Counted from the first letter of the stretch, positions 34,076 to 43,491 are shown. The stretch is DNA of 58,163 nucleotides from an uncultured bacterium (GCA_900547585.1 URHD01000002.1:1-58163); one strand, 5' to 3'. Program-made: numbers and translations. The notes: generated by a model from the letters alone, not told the origin.

Positions 34076-35785
34076 CTATGCCAACGCTTTTCTGACTGTT
34101 TCGTTAAAGATGATTCTGCCGACAGTTGTTTCGATTCTTTCGCCATGTTCATCTCTTACGATGATTTTGTCGTGGAGGTTGAGAATCTTAGCCTCCAGAG
34201 CGGCAATTGCATCATCAAAGCTGTAGAAATAACCTTTAACCGGCGCATCCTTATCTTTGAGAATTGTCAGATAATACATACCCAAAACCATGTCCTGAGA
34301 AGGAGTGATAATAGGCTTACCTGTAGCAGGTGCGAGTATGTTGTTTGTTGCAAGCATCAGCATTCTTGCTTCGGTTTGTGCCTCAATAGAAAGAGGAACG
34401 TGAACAGCCATCTGGTCGCCGTCGAAGTCCGCGTTGAACGCTGTACATACGAGCGGGTGAAGCTGAATCGCTCTGCCCTCAACCAGTTTCGGTTCAAATG
34501 CCTGAATACCGAGTCTGTGAAGAGTAGGAGCACGGTTGAGCATTACAGGGTGTCCGTCGATAACCTCTTCAAGGATATCCCAAACTACGGGTTCCGAGCG
34601 CTCAATTTTCTTTTTAGCTGATTTAATGTTTTGAACAAGCCCGCGTTCAATCAGTTTGTTAACAACAAACGGTTTGAACAGCTCGATTGCCATTTCTTTA
34701 GGCAAACCGCACTGGTTGAGCTGGAGGCTCGGGCCTACTACGATAACAGAACGACCGGAGTAGTCAACACGTTTACCCAGAAGGTTTTGTCTGAATCGGC
34801 CCTGTTTACCTTCAATAATATTAGAAAGTGATTTCAAAGGTCTGTTATTCGGGCCTACAACCGTTCTTCCGCGTCTTCCGTTATCAATAAGAGCGTCAAC
34901 GGCTTCCTGGAGCATACGTTTTTCGTTTCTTACGATGATTTCGGGAGCGCCCATTTCGAGCAATCTCAAAAGACGGTTGTTTCTATTTATTACACGTCTG
35001 TACAAGTCGTTTAAGTCAGAAGTTGCGAATCTTCCGCCGTCCAATTGAACCATCGGACGCAAATCCGGAGGAGTTACGGGCAAAACGTCCATAATCATCC
35101 ATGTAGGTTCGGTGTTAGAAGCGATTAAAGATTCAACAAGTCTTAATCTTTTAATTAATTTAGTTCTTTTCTGAACAGAACCGCCTGCCTGAGCAAGTTC
35201 GTTTCTGATTTCTTCAGCCATTTCATTCAAAGAAATTTCGCCGAGAAGTTCTTTGATAGCTTCTGCACCGATTCCGACTTTGAGAGCTGATTCTTCATTT
35301 TCCATAATGAAATCTTCATATTCTTCCTCGCTCAAAAGCTGGAATTTCTTGAATCCTGAATCAGCAGGGTCGATTACAACGTAGTTGTTGAAATAAATAA
35401 CCTGCTCAAGGTCTTTCAAAGACATATCAAGAAGCAACCCGAGGTAAGAAGGGATACCTTTCAGGAACCAGATGTGAGAAACCGGAGCTGCAAGTTTAAT
35501 GTGCCCCATTCTATGGCGTCTTACTTTTGAATCGGTAACTTCAACGCCGCATCGTTCGCAGATGATGCCTTTATGTCTTACTCTTTTGTACTTTCCGCAA
35601 TAGCATTCCCAGTCTTTTGTAGGTCCAAAGATTTTTTCGCAGAAAAGACCGTCGCGTTCGGGTTTCAAAGTACGGTAGTTGATTGTTTCCGGCTTTGTAA
35701 CTTCGCCGTATGACCATTTCAGAATACGCTCCGGAGAAGCGATACTGATTCGTATATAGTCAAAATAATCTATACTTGTAGACAA
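34076..35785 (-). CDS. rpoC1: RNA polymerase gamma subunit (N-terminal part of beta-prime)
   Basis: The 569-residue product carries the N-terminal zinc ribbon (CYCGKYKRVRHKGIICERCG), the clamp and lid regions, the KQGRFRQNLLGKRVDYSGRS switch segment, and the catalytic Mg-binding motif NADFDGDQM. It ends naturally (VRKALA) where cyanobacterial gamma ends, confirming a true gene split rather than a frameshift. The start codon is TTG at 35785, preceded by AAAGGAG. It is somewhat shorter than the ~620 residues of typical cyanobacterial RpoC1. Confidence 0.97.
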   Translation of the reverse strand: MSTSIDYFDYIRISIASPERILKWSYGEVTKPETINYRTLKPERDGLFCEKIFGPTKDWECYCGKYKRVRHKGIICERCGVEVTDSKVRRHRMGHIKLAAPVSHIWFLKGIPSYLGLLLDMSLKDLEQVIYFNNYVVIDPADSGFKKFQLLSEEEYEDFIMENEESALKVGIGAEAIKELLGEISLNEMAEEIRNELAQAGGSVQKRTKLIKRLRLVESLIASNTEPTWMIMDVLPVTPPDLRPMVQLDGGRFATSDLNDLYRRVINRNNRLLRLLEMGAPEIIVRNEKRMLQEAVDALIDNGRRGRTVVGPNNRPLKSLSNIIEGKQGRFRQNLLGKRVDYSGRSVIVVGPSLQLNQCGLPKEMAIELFKPFVVNKLIERGLVQNIKSAKKKIERSEPVVWDILEEVIDGHPVMLNRAPTLHRLGIQAFEPKLVEGRAIQLHPLVCTAFNADFDGDQMAVHVPLSIEAQTEARMLMLATNNILAPATGKPIITPSQDMVLGMYYLTILKDKDAPVKGYFYSFDDAIAALEAKILNLHDKIIVRDEHGERIETTVGRIIFNETVRKALA

Positions 35786-35828
35786 TTTATTCTCCTTTGT
35801 TAATTGTTATCTGAAAACTTTTTATAAG

Positions 35829-35863
35829 AACCGACCTTTTGGTTCGTAGCCAAACGGTCGGTT
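35829..35863 (-). promoter_or_regulatory. Intergenic hairpin between rpoB and rpoC1
   Basis: A 14-bp stem with one mismatch (AACCGACC... pairing with ...GGTCGGTT) and a 7-nt loop lies nine bases after the rpoB stop. On the minus strand it is followed by CTTATAAAAAG, a poor T-run, so it may act as a partial attenuator or an RNA-processing site that sets the RpoB to RpoC1 ratio. Confidence 0.6.
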
Positions 35864-35871
35864 TTAATTAA

Positions 35872-38800
35872 CTAGTCTTTGAATGTAGCGGGTGTTTCAA
35901 AGAAGTTTATGTTCAGAAGTTCTGAATCAATGTCAGAAAGTGTTCTTTTCGGAGCTGATTTTCTCAAATCATCTGTATCTGACATCAGGTCAACTTCTTC
36001 GCCGCCTTTTTTCGCAACGGTAATATCCAGACCAATCGACTGAAGTTCTCTAACGAGTACCTTGAACGATTCCGGAATACCCGGTCTCGGGATGTTGTCG
36101 CCTTTAACGATTGCTTCATACGCTCTGCTTCTGCCGTTAACGTCATCCGATTTGATTGTAAGCATTTCTTGCAGAGTATAAGCAGCACCGTAAGCTTCGA
36201 GCGCCCAAACTTCCATCTCACCGAATCTCTGACCGCCGAATTGAGCTTTACCGCCCAGAGGCTGCTGTGTAACGAGTGAGTACGGACCTGTGCTTCTTGC
36301 GTGGATTTTATCGTCAACAAGGTGAACGAGTTTCAGAATGTATGAAAGACCTACAGCAATCGGTTCATCGAACGGTTCACCGGTTCTGCCATCAATAAGA
36401 TAAACTTTACCGTCTTCTCTTACCCAGTCGCAGCCGGATTCTTTGATACCGCGGATGAGTTCAGCTTTTGTAGCTATTTCAGACATATTATCGCCGTACA
36501 TTTCATCGAATGACGGAGCTTCGTAGTGGTCTTTTGTTAAATATGAAGCAAGACCGAGCAAGCATTCGTAAGTCTGACCTACGTTCATACGAGAAGGTAC
36601 ACCCAGCGGGTTAAGTACGATATCGACCGGAGTTCCGTCAGGCAAGAAAGGCATGTCTTCTTTTGGAAGAATTCTTGAAACAATACCTTTGTTTCCGTGG
36701 CGTCCGGAGAGTTTGTCCCCGACTGAAACCTTACGTTTCTGCGCAATGTAAACTCTGATAACAGTATTTGCTCCCGGAGGCAGTTCATCGCCTTTTTCAC
36801 GGTCAAATACTTTTACGTCAACAACACGTCCGCCTTCTCCGTGAGGAACTCTCAAAGAATTGTCCTTAACATCTCTTGCTTTTTCAGCAAAGATAGCGCG
36901 GAGCAGTTTTTCTTCGGGCGGATGCTCAGATTCACCTTTCGGTGTAACTTTTCCGACCAGAATGTCGTCTGCGTAAACTCTTGCACCGATACGAACGATA
37001 CCTCTTTCATCAAGGTGTCTTAATGATTCTTCTGATACGTTCGGAACCTCTCTTGTGATTTCTTCGGGCCCGAGTTTTGTTTGTCTTGCGTCTATTTCAA
37101 GTTTTTCAATGTGGACGGATGTGAAAATGTCATCCTGCACGCATCTTTCAGAAAGCAGGATAGCATCCTCGAAGTTATATCCTTCCCACGGCATATATGC
37201 TACCAGAATGTTCTTACCGAGTGAAAGTTCACCCATATTTGTGGATGCGCCATCAGCAATTACATCGCCCGCTTCGACTTTTTCGCCGTCGCGAACAATC
37301 GGACGCTGGTTAATGCAGGTATCCTGGTTGCTTCTTACATATTTCATCAATTGATGTCTGTGGAGTTTGCCCTCTTTATCTCTGATAAGGATTTCTTCAC
37401 CGACAACTTTTTCTACTACACCGTCGCAGTCAGAAACCAGAACCATTCCGGAGTCTTTTGCGGCTCTTTTTTCAAGCCCTGTACCAACAACAGGTCTTTG
37501 TGTAATCAAAAGCGGTACAGCCTGACGTTGCATGTTAGAACCCATCAGCGCACGGTTCGCGTCATCGTGTTCAATAAACGGAATCAACGAGGTTGCAACC
37601 GAGATAATCTGAATCGGGCAAACACCGATGTAGTCAACTTTCTTAGAATCGCCCATTGTGAACTCTGAACGGTAACGAACAGGTACGAACGGGTGCTTGA
37701 TACTTCTGTCTTTGTTCAACTGCAGGTCAGCAGGTGCGATACGGAGGTTTTCTTCTTCGTCAGCAGAAAGATAGTGAACTTCTTCCGTAACAACGCCGTC
37801 TTTTACGGCAAAGAACGGAGATTCAACAAATCCGTAGTCGTTAACTTTAGCGTGAGTAGCCAATGAACCAATAAGACCTGCGTTCGGGCCTTCAGGAGTT
37901 TCTACGGGACAAATACGTCCGTAATGTGACGGGTGAATGTCACGAACCGCAAATCCGGCTCTTTCTCTGACCAAACCGCCGGGTCCTAACGCCGAAATTC
38001 TTCTTTTGTGGGTCAATTCAGCCAGAGGGTTTGTCTGATCCATGAACTGAGACAACTGTGAAGAACCGAAGAACTCTTTCAAAGACGCAACGAGCGGTTT
38101 TGTGTTCAAAAGGTTCAAAGGAGTGAGCGTTTCAGAATCCTGAAGCGTCATTCTTTCTTTTACGATTCTTTCGATTCTTGAAAGACCTACGCGGAACTGG
38201 TTTTGAAGAAGTTCACCAACAGAGCGGATTCTTCTGTTTCCGAGGTGGTCGATATCATCAACAGAACCTTCGTCGTATGTCAAATTAATCAAATATTCGA
38301 TTGAAGCAACGATATCCTGAACAGTAATTGTTCTTTGTGTTTCAGGCAGGTTCAAGCCGAGCTTTTTGTTCATTTTGTAACGGCCTACGCGTCCGATATC
38401 GTATTTCTTTTCGTCAAAGAATCTTGCTTCAAGAATAGAACGTCCGCCTGCTGCTGATGCAGGGTCGCCGGGGCGGAGTTTTTTGTAGATTTCGATTAAA
38501 GCATCATCTGTGGTTTCTGTTGTGTCTTTTTCCAGTGTTTTCTTTAAGAAATCAGGGTGGGTAAAGAGCGTTTCCATTTCAGAAACAGTGATGCCAAGGG
38601 CTTTCAACAGAGTTGTAGCCAAAATTTTTCTGTTTTTGTCGATTTTAACGTAGATATTGTCGTTAGAATCGGTTTCGATTTTCAACCATGCCCCTCTGTT
38701 CGGAATCAGGGTTGCGTTATAAAGTCGTTTACCGGTCGGAGAGATTTCGCGTTTGAAATATACGCCCGGAGAACGAACGATTTGTGAAACTATTACACGT

Positions 38801-39186
38801 TCTGCACCGTTTACGATGAAAGTACCTTTGTCGGTCATGGTCGGGATGTCGCCGATATAGACTTCCTGCTCTTTGATTTCACCGGTATCACGGTTGATGA
38901 GCCTTACCATGACTCTTAATTGTTTTGCATAAGTAGCGTCATGGATTCTTGCTTCTTCTATTGAGTATTTAGGATTGTCAAATGTGTAGTTGGGAAGAAA
39001 ATGAAGCTCCAATCTGCCCGTATAGTCTTTAATCGGGGAGAACGAGAGCAATTCTTCTTTTAAGCCTTCTTTAAGAAACCATTCAAAAGAATTCTTCTGA
39101 ACTTCAATTAAATCCGGCAAATCATCCAATCTGGTATTCGGAATACCCATTGGAGTTACTCTGGTTGCGCATTTTTGTGTCGACAT
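35872..39186 (-). CDS. rpoB: RNA polymerase beta subunit
   Basis: The 1104-residue protein shows the full set of beta motifs: VSQIVRSPGVYF, the rifampicin region (SSQLSQFMDQTNPLAELTHK, RISALGPGG), PVETPEGPNAGLIGSLA, GDKLSGRHGNKGIVS and the C-terminal clamp segment GGKAQFGGQRFGEMEVWALE. It lacks the large lineage-specific insertions of E. coli beta, as in Cyanobacteria. It is the first gene of the operon; the rplJL genes that often precede rpoB are absent here. A GCGAGG ribosome binding site precedes the ATG. Confidence 0.98.
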   Translation of the reverse strand: MSTQKCATRVTPMGIPNTRLDDLPDLIEVQKNSFEWFLKEGLKEELLSFSPIKDYTGRLELHFLPNYTFDNPKYSIEEARIHDATYAKQLRVMVRLINRDTGEIKEQEVYIGDIPTMTDKGTFIVNGAERVIVSQIVRSPGVYFKREISPTGKRLYNATLIPNRGAWLKIETDSNDNIYVKIDKNRKILATTLLKALGITVSEMETLFTHPDFLKKTLEKDTTETTDDALIEIYKKLRPGDPASAAGGRSILEARFFDEKKYDIGRVGRYKMNKKLGLNLPETQRTITVQDIVASIEYLINLTYDEGSVDDIDHLGNRRIRSVGELLQNQFRVGLSRIERIVKERMTLQDSETLTPLNLLNTKPLVASLKEFFGSSQLSQFMDQTNPLAELTHKRRISALGPGGLVRERAGFAVRDIHPSHYGRICPVETPEGPNAGLIGSLATHAKVNDYGFVESPFFAVKDGVVTEEVHYLSADEEENLRIAPADLQLNKDRSIKHPFVPVRYRSEFTMGDSKKVDYIGVCPIQIISVATSLIPFIEHDDANRALMGSNMQRQAVPLLITQRPVVGTGLEKRAAKDSGMVLVSDCDGVVEKVVGEEILIRDKEGKLHRHQLMKYVRSNQDTCINQRPIVRDGEKVEAGDVIADGASTNMGELSLGKNILVAYMPWEGYNFEDAILLSERCVQDDIFTSVHIEKLEIDARQTKLGPEEITREVPNVSEESLRHLDERGIVRIGARVYADDILVGKVTPKGESEHPPEEKLLRAIFAEKARDVKDNSLRVPHGEGGRVVDVKVFDREKGDELPPGANTVIRVYIAQKRKVSVGDKLSGRHGNKGIVSRILPKEDMPFLPDGTPVDIVLNPLGVPSRMNVGQTYECLLGLASYLTKDHYEAPSFDEMYGDNMSEIATKAELIRGIKESGCDWVREDGKVYLIDGRTGEPFDEPIAVGLSYILKLVHLVDDKIHARSTGPYSLVTQQPLGGKAQFGGQRFGEMEVWALEAYGAAYTLQEMLTIKSDDVNGRSRAYEAIVKGDNIPRPGIPESFKVLVRELQSIGLDITVAKKGGEEVDLMSDTDDLRKSAPKRTLSDIDSELLNINFFETPATFKD

Positions 39187-39470
39187 TTATTTACCTCGCT
39201 AAATGTGGCGTACTACTAATATTTATAAACAGTTTTTATATTTTTTGTGCACTGATTACTTATGTTTTTGCTGTGTTTTAATATGAATAAAGACATTTTT
39301 ACCCATATCTAACCATTCTACTATCTTACCCGCTAAATCATGGTAGTCAAGAAAAACAGGGGCTTTTTAGATTTTTAGTGAAATATATTTTAACAATTGC
39401 GTTTTTTAAAAGACAAAATCACCCGAAATCGATGATATAATTGCGTTTGGCTGTCAACCCTGCCACAGGG
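39187..39470. other. rpoB leader and promoter region, 284 bp
   Basis: No gene is seen. The DNA is A+T-rich and contains the predicted rpoB promoter (39323-39350) and a leader of about 130 nt without an evident long hairpin. A small stem (CCCTG-CCA-CAGGG) at 39459-39471 touches the speB stop codon and could weakly terminate speB transcription. Confidence 0.5.
39323..39350 (-). promoter_or_regulatory. Predicted rpoB promoter
   Basis: On the minus strand TTGACT (39345-39350) and TAAGAT (39323-39328) are separated by 16 bases. It would give a leader of about 130 nt before the rpoB ATG. Confidence 0.5.
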
Positions 39471-40307
39471 TTATAAAATCATCAAAACATCACGGACAAC
39501 TTTCGCGGCAACAGCCGTAGAAACCTCGCTTTTGTCATAATCCGGCGCCAATTCCACCACATCAGCACCCACAATATCAAATTTTGAAAAATATTTTAGC
39601 CATTCTCTAAGCTGGTGATAAGTAAAACCTCCTGCCTCCGGCGTACCGGTTCCGGACATAATTGACGGATCCAGAACGTCAAGGTCAATGGTCAAAAAGA
39701 TTTTTTTATCCTTAAATCCGTCCAATCCGTCAAAAGAATCAATCAATGTTGAATATTTTTTCATCAAATCGAATTCTTCTTTTGTGCCGGAGCGGATTCC
39801 GATTTGTTTTATATTTTCAAAACCGGCAATTTCACCGATTCTTCTGATCACAGACGCGTGCGAATTTTTTTCGCCCAGATAATCATCCCTTAAATCAGTA
39901 TGAGCATCAAAATGCACAACGCACAAATCCTTGAAACGCTTTTGACAAGCCTTAAATGCAGGCAAAGTAACAAGATGCTCTCCGCCTATACCTAAAAATT
40001 TCTTTCCGTCGGCATAAATTTCATCTACATTCTTTTCAATCAAATCTAAAGACGCCTGAGTGTTTCCAAGAGGAAATTCCAGCTCTCCCGCGTCAAAGAA
40101 TTTTACGTCGTTCAAATCCTTGTCAAAATCCGGTGAATATTCCTCAAGCCCCCAGGAAGCCAACCTTATCCTTTCCGGCGCAAATCTGCTGCCCGGCCGA
40201 TAAGAACAGGTGCCATCAAAAGGAAGTCCGACCATAACAATCTTAGCTTCATCATAAACGGACAGCGAACCCATCCAATCTTTGCTCAAAAAAGGTCCCG
40301 AAAGCAT
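39471..40307 (-). CDS. speB: Agmatinase (ureohydrolase family)
   Basis: Agmatinase hydrolyses agmatine to putrescine and urea with a di-manganese centre. Metal ligands are seen in order: GIGGEHLV, VVHFDAHTDLRDDY and LTIDLDVLDPS. The signature SGTGTPEAGGFTYHQL and the length of 278 favour agmatinase over arginase. The start overlaps the pilO stop (TAATG), so it is the last gene of a pilMN-pilO-speB operon, an unusual partnership. No arginine decarboxylase gene is nearby. Confidence 0.9.
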   Translation of the reverse strand: MLSGPFLSKDWMGSLSVYDEAKIVMVGLPFDGTCSYRPGSRFAPERIRLASWGLEEYSPDFDKDLNDVKFFDAGELEFPLGNTQASLDLIEKNVDEIYADGKKFLGIGGEHLVTLPAFKACQKRFKDLCVVHFDAHTDLRDDYLGEKNSHASVIRRIGEIAGFENIKQIGIRSGTKEEFDLMKKYSTLIDSFDGLDGFKDKKIFLTIDLDVLDPSIMSGTGTPEAGGFTYHQLREWLKYFSKFDIVGADVVELAPDYDKSEVSTAVAAKVVRDVLMIL

Positions 40308-40870
40308 TAGCTTACCTTTTTAGAGTATAGGACAATCTTAATATTTCCGCCGAGAATATTTCTATCTCTCTCATAAGGGATAATTTCGAGCTTAGAAATA
40401 TTTATCAGGTAAGGATAATTGTAAATGTCCTGAAAATACGATTTGAGCTGGGAATATGTACCATAAAGCTGCATGCTGATTTCACATACATTGTATTCTG
40501 ACTGAACATTTTGGTAAACAATGTCTTCCGCTGGAGCCATGTTATATGCAATCGAATACAGTTTCAATTTGTTGTATTTTGCAGCCTGAATAACATCCTC
40601 AAACATCACCCCGAAAGAAGACATTGCGTCAGAAGAGGGTGTATCATTTTTATAAATAGGTTTTGTGATAGCACTTTCTTTTTGCACATGTGCAGCTTTG
40701 GCAGATTCCAAATCAGCAATTTGCTGTTTTATTTGAGCAATCTGTTCTTTTGAACTATTCAAATCCTTATAGGAATTATAAGTACCGGTAATCGACGGTA
40801 TCAAAAGATACAGCCCGTATATTGCCGCACAAATTATTATTGCCAATCCAATTGTTAAATTCTTATTCAC
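40307..40870 (-). CDS. pilO: PilO-like type IV pilus inner-membrane protein
   Basis: The 187-residue protein has one N-terminal helix (LTIGLAIIICAAIYGLYLLI), a coiled coil (~35-65: SSKEQIAQIKQQIADLESAK) and a small ferredoxin-like domain (~90-187), the architecture of PilO. Its identity rests on this architecture and on the gene immediately upstream, a PilM-PilN fusion. PilO pairs with PilN in the periplasm to align the pilus motor with the secretin. It is coupled to speB. Confidence 0.8.
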   Translation of the reverse strand: MNKNLTIGLAIIICAAIYGLYLLIPSITGTYNSYKDLNSSKEQIAQIKQQIADLESAKAAHVQKESAITKPIYKNDTPSSDAMSSFGVMFEDVIQAAKYNKLKLYSIAYNMAPAEDIVYQNVQSEYNVCEISMQLYGTYSQLKSYFQDIYNYPYLINISKLEIIPYERDRNILGGNIKIVLYSKKVS

Positions 40871-40893
40871 TTATTTATCCTTTTCACTATTTA

Positions 40894-42585
40894 TTAAAAT
40901 GAAGTTAAATCCTGTAATTTAGGTATTGAAAGACCGCCTTTTGCTTCAGGTTCGCCACCTTCACCATCCGGGTTTTCAAGCAATTTTGCTGCTTCTTCAG
41001 CTGCTTTTGCCAGCATTGCCGCATAAGCAGGGTTGGTTAGGCTGAAAGTATATTGAGCATTCGAATCTTTTTCGATATCAATAGCTCCACCCATATCGTC
41101 AACTTTCAGCTCGGAAAGTATAAGATCAGACCCGGGAACAAGAGCTTTTACGCTGCGGTAGAAAAGATACAAATCATTTACCGATACAGTCTGACCGCTG
41201 ATTTTATATGCGTCATTACCCTCGCCAATAAAGGTGTTAATCCAGACTTTTGCAGGGATTTCCGCCCCTAGCGCAGAGAAATATAGAACTTTATTTTTAG
41301 TAGTTTTATCTATTTGCTTTGCAGCAGCATAAATATCTATCTTATTTTTATCTTTTTGGAGCTTGCTGAGCTGTTCGTTTAAAGTCGCTATTTCCTGCTC
41401 ATTTTGCCCTTTCTGAGAAGCGAAAGTTGCACCGATACCGCTTACAACTTTTTGACCGGCAAAACAGAGTCCTCCGACAATAGCCGCAATAATAACTCCA
41501 TAAATCAAAATCTGATCGCCGGACATCTCAATTTCTTTACCCATAAGCTCAAAAGTAACAGAATCAGGAGCAGCTTTCTTTTCTGATGAGAGGAAATTGA
41601 GCTGCAACGCCCAGTTTCTTGCTGTATAAATGGCAGCACCGATAGATTCAGGAGTAATTGCATTCTGATAGTTAGGCAGAATGTTGAGGTTCACATCCAT
41701 AATGGGCTGTTTTGCGAATTTATTGCATTCAAGGAACACAACATTAGCTCTTTGTCCGCTCATATGCAGTGCAAGAGCTTCTGCGCTGACATCATTTGTT
41801 TCACTTATAATTAAAAGCTTTTCTGTAGGATATTTTGCAAGGATAGCCGAAGCAGCCTGTGAAATAGCAACATAAACTTCATCACCGTTAAAGGCTTTAA
41901 TAGCCATCGGGTCTTCAAAATATTCAATAACATTATGTTCAAGCATTGAGAACACAGAATAGCTGTTCTGGGATATCAAAAGGATATTCCAGTTCGGATC
42001 GCCAGCAACAAGCCCTTTTGTTATTTCAGTAAACTCAAGAGCTTTTATAAGTGACGAATTTGTATTTTCAATAGCAAGAAGATTTGCTCCGAGCTCTTCA
42101 AAAACCTGTTTGATATTGTTTACCATAGTTTCTTGAACAGCAGAGAAGAGAATATATCTATTGTCCGATTTATTGTTAGCATTAACTTCTACCCAGCTGA
42201 CAACAGGGGGATTTTTCTTAAATATGTAATTCTGCTCAACATCAGAAGTCAAAGCAGTAGTTACACCTTCGTCATCCAGCACCGTAGGCAGAAAAGTATG
42301 CCCGAAAAATACGTTAGGCAGGTTTACAACAACATTTGCCTTGGACGGAAGAATTTTTAATTCCTGAAATAACTCATTGAGAACAATTCTAAAGGAATTA
42401 AAATCCTCGATTTCTCTTGTTTGAGGATTGTATTCCAGAGGGCGGTTTGCATATTTCAAAACCTGGTGGCTCCCCGGATCGACAACAATCATTTCCAATC
42501 CGACGTTTTGAGAAATAGAAACGCCGACATTAACTTTGTTACTTAAAGAAAATTTTGCTAATAATTCGTTTAAAAAATCACTCAT
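40894..42585 (-). CDS. PilM-PilN fusion protein of the type IV pilus platform
   Basis: Residues 1-~330 have the length and pattern of a PilM-like actin-fold domain (NVGVSISQNVGLEMIVVDPG at the N-terminus, ILLISQNSYSVFSML and YVAISQAASAILAKYP later). A single membrane helix follows at ~360-383 (ILIYGVIIAAIVGGLCFA). A coiled coil then follows (NEQEIATLNEQLSKLQKDKN), and finally a PilN-like periplasmic domain (~440-535). In other bacteria the first part is cytoplasmic PilM, which binds the N-terminus of the separate protein PilN; here both appear in one chain. The C-terminus is Ala/Glu/Gly-rich. It is the first gene of the operon. Confidence 0.75.
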   Translation of the reverse strand: MSDFLNELLAKFSLSNKVNVGVSISQNVGLEMIVVDPGSHQVLKYANRPLEYNPQTREIEDFNSFRIVLNELFQELKILPSKANVVVNLPNVFFGHTFLPTVLDDEGVTTALTSDVEQNYIFKKNPPVVSWVEVNANNKSDNRYILFSAVQETMVNNIKQVFEELGANLLAIENTNSSLIKALEFTEITKGLVAGDPNWNILLISQNSYSVFSMLEHNVIEYFEDPMAIKAFNGDEVYVAISQAASAILAKYPTEKLLIISETNDVSAEALALHMSGQRANVVFLECNKFAKQPIMDVNLNILPNYQNAITPESIGAAIYTARNWALQLNFLSSEKKAAPDSVTFELMGKEIEMSGDQILIYGVIIAAIVGGLCFAGQKVVSGIGATFASQKGQNEQEIATLNEQLSKLQKDKNKIDIYAAAKQIDKTTKNKVLYFSALGAEIPAKVWINTFIGEGNDAYKISGQTVSVNDLYLFYRSVKALVPGSDLILSELKVDDMGGAIDIEKDSNAQYTFSLTNPAYAAMLAKAAEEAAKLLENPDGEGGEPEAKGGLSIPKLQDLTSF

Positions 42586-42682
42586 CTATAATTCCAAATC
42601 TTTCATTGCATACAATTCTATGATTGACATTATATTATAGTATAATAATCATGGCAATAATTTAATACTAACGGATGAGAAA

Positions 42683-43435
42683 ATGGATATTAATAATTAC
42701 ATATACGGCAGAAACAGTGTCATAGAGGCACTTAATTCACAAAGTAACAGAATTAACAAAATATTAATTTCCCAAAATGTTTCAAAAGATACAAGAATTA
42801 ATGAAATAATTAAGCTCGCAAAAGAAAAGGGCGTGATATTCCAATTTGTGCCAAAAGAAAAGTTCAAAGACCTTTCAAATATGCCTCATCAGGGGATTGC
42901 GGCGTATGTTTCTCCCGTAAAGTACCATGACCTTGATGAATTTCTCTCACAAAAAGACAATAATAATTATAAAAAACTTGTAATACTCGACGGGGTGGAA
43001 GATCCTCACAATTTCGGAGCAATTGCCCGAACAGCGCTCTGTGCAGGCTTTGATGGAATTATTATTCCCTCAAGACGAAACGCACAGGTAAACGCAACCG
43101 TCGAAAAAACATCGGCTGGAGCCATTAACCACATCCCCGTAATACAGGTTAATAGCCTTTCAAGCACAATCGCAAAGCTCAAAGATAACGACTACTGGAT
43201 AATTGCCGCAGACGCAAAAGGAAAAGATAATTACTTTGACGTTGATTTCACGAACATGAACATTGCTCTGATTATGGGAGGAGAAGAAACAGGTGTTTCA
43301 AAGGGCAATATGAAGCAATCAGATTTCATAGTAAAAATTCCAATGTTAAGAAATTTTAACTCTTTAAACGTTTCAAACGCAGCAGCAGCAATAATCTATG
43401 AAATTGTTCGTCAAAATATAAAAAACAAGGTTTAG
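42683..43435 (+). CDS. rlmB: 23S rRNA (guanosine-2'-O)-methyltransferase, TrmH/SpoU family
   Basis: The N-terminal substrate-binding domain (~1-80: YIYGRNSVIEALNSQSNRIN) is followed by the SPOUT knot: motif 1 LDGVEDPHNFGAIARTALCA, motif 2 LIMGGEETGVSKG and motif 3 IPMLRNFNSLNVSNAAAAII. The length of 250 and the N-terminal domain fit RlmB, which methylates G2251 of 23S rRNA. It is followed by the sigma factor gene on the same strand. A GGATGAG ribosome binding site precedes the ATG. Confidence 0.93.
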   Translation: MDINNYIYGRNSVIEALNSQSNRINKILISQNVSKDTRINEIIKLAKEKGVIFQFVPKEKFKDLSNMPHQGIAAYVSPVKYHDLDEFLSQKDNNNYKKLVILDGVEDPHNFGAIARTALCAGFDGIIIPSRRNAQVNATVEKTSAGAINHIPVIQVNSLSSTIAKLKDNDYWIIAADAKGKDNYFDVDFTNMNIALIMGGEETGVSKGNMKQSDFIVKIPMLRNFNSLNVSNAAAAIIYEIVRQNIKNKV

Positions 43436-43449
43436 AATTATTAAAAAGT

Positions 43450-43491
43450 GGGCATTAATAAAATATAAGGATAGAATTTTATTAATAGCCC
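43450..43491 (+). promoter_or_regulatory. Long hairpin just upstream of the sigma factor gene
   Basis: GGGC plus ATTAATAAAAT (43450-43464) pairs with ATTTTATTAAT plus GCCC (43476-43491), giving 15 bp with one bulged A. It lies between rlmB and the sigma gene, ending six bases before the AGGAGA ribosome binding site. There is no T-run, so it is more likely a processing or stability element than a terminator. Confidence 0.6.

Noticed and set aside
30297..34621. Many plus-strand open frames opposite rpoC1 and rpoC2
   Set aside because: They mirror the codon pattern of highly conserved genes on the other strand and lack ribosome binding sites and conserved domains.
30201..35785. rpoC1/rpoC2 as a frameshifted single rpoC
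   Set aside because: Both genes have complete ends, a 35-bp spacer and a ribosome binding site before rpoC2; the split point matches the cyanobacterial arrangement.
42651..42665. Four-codon upstream frame (ATG GCA ATA ATT TAA) before rlmB
   Set aside because: It is too short to support and rlmB has its own ribosome binding site.
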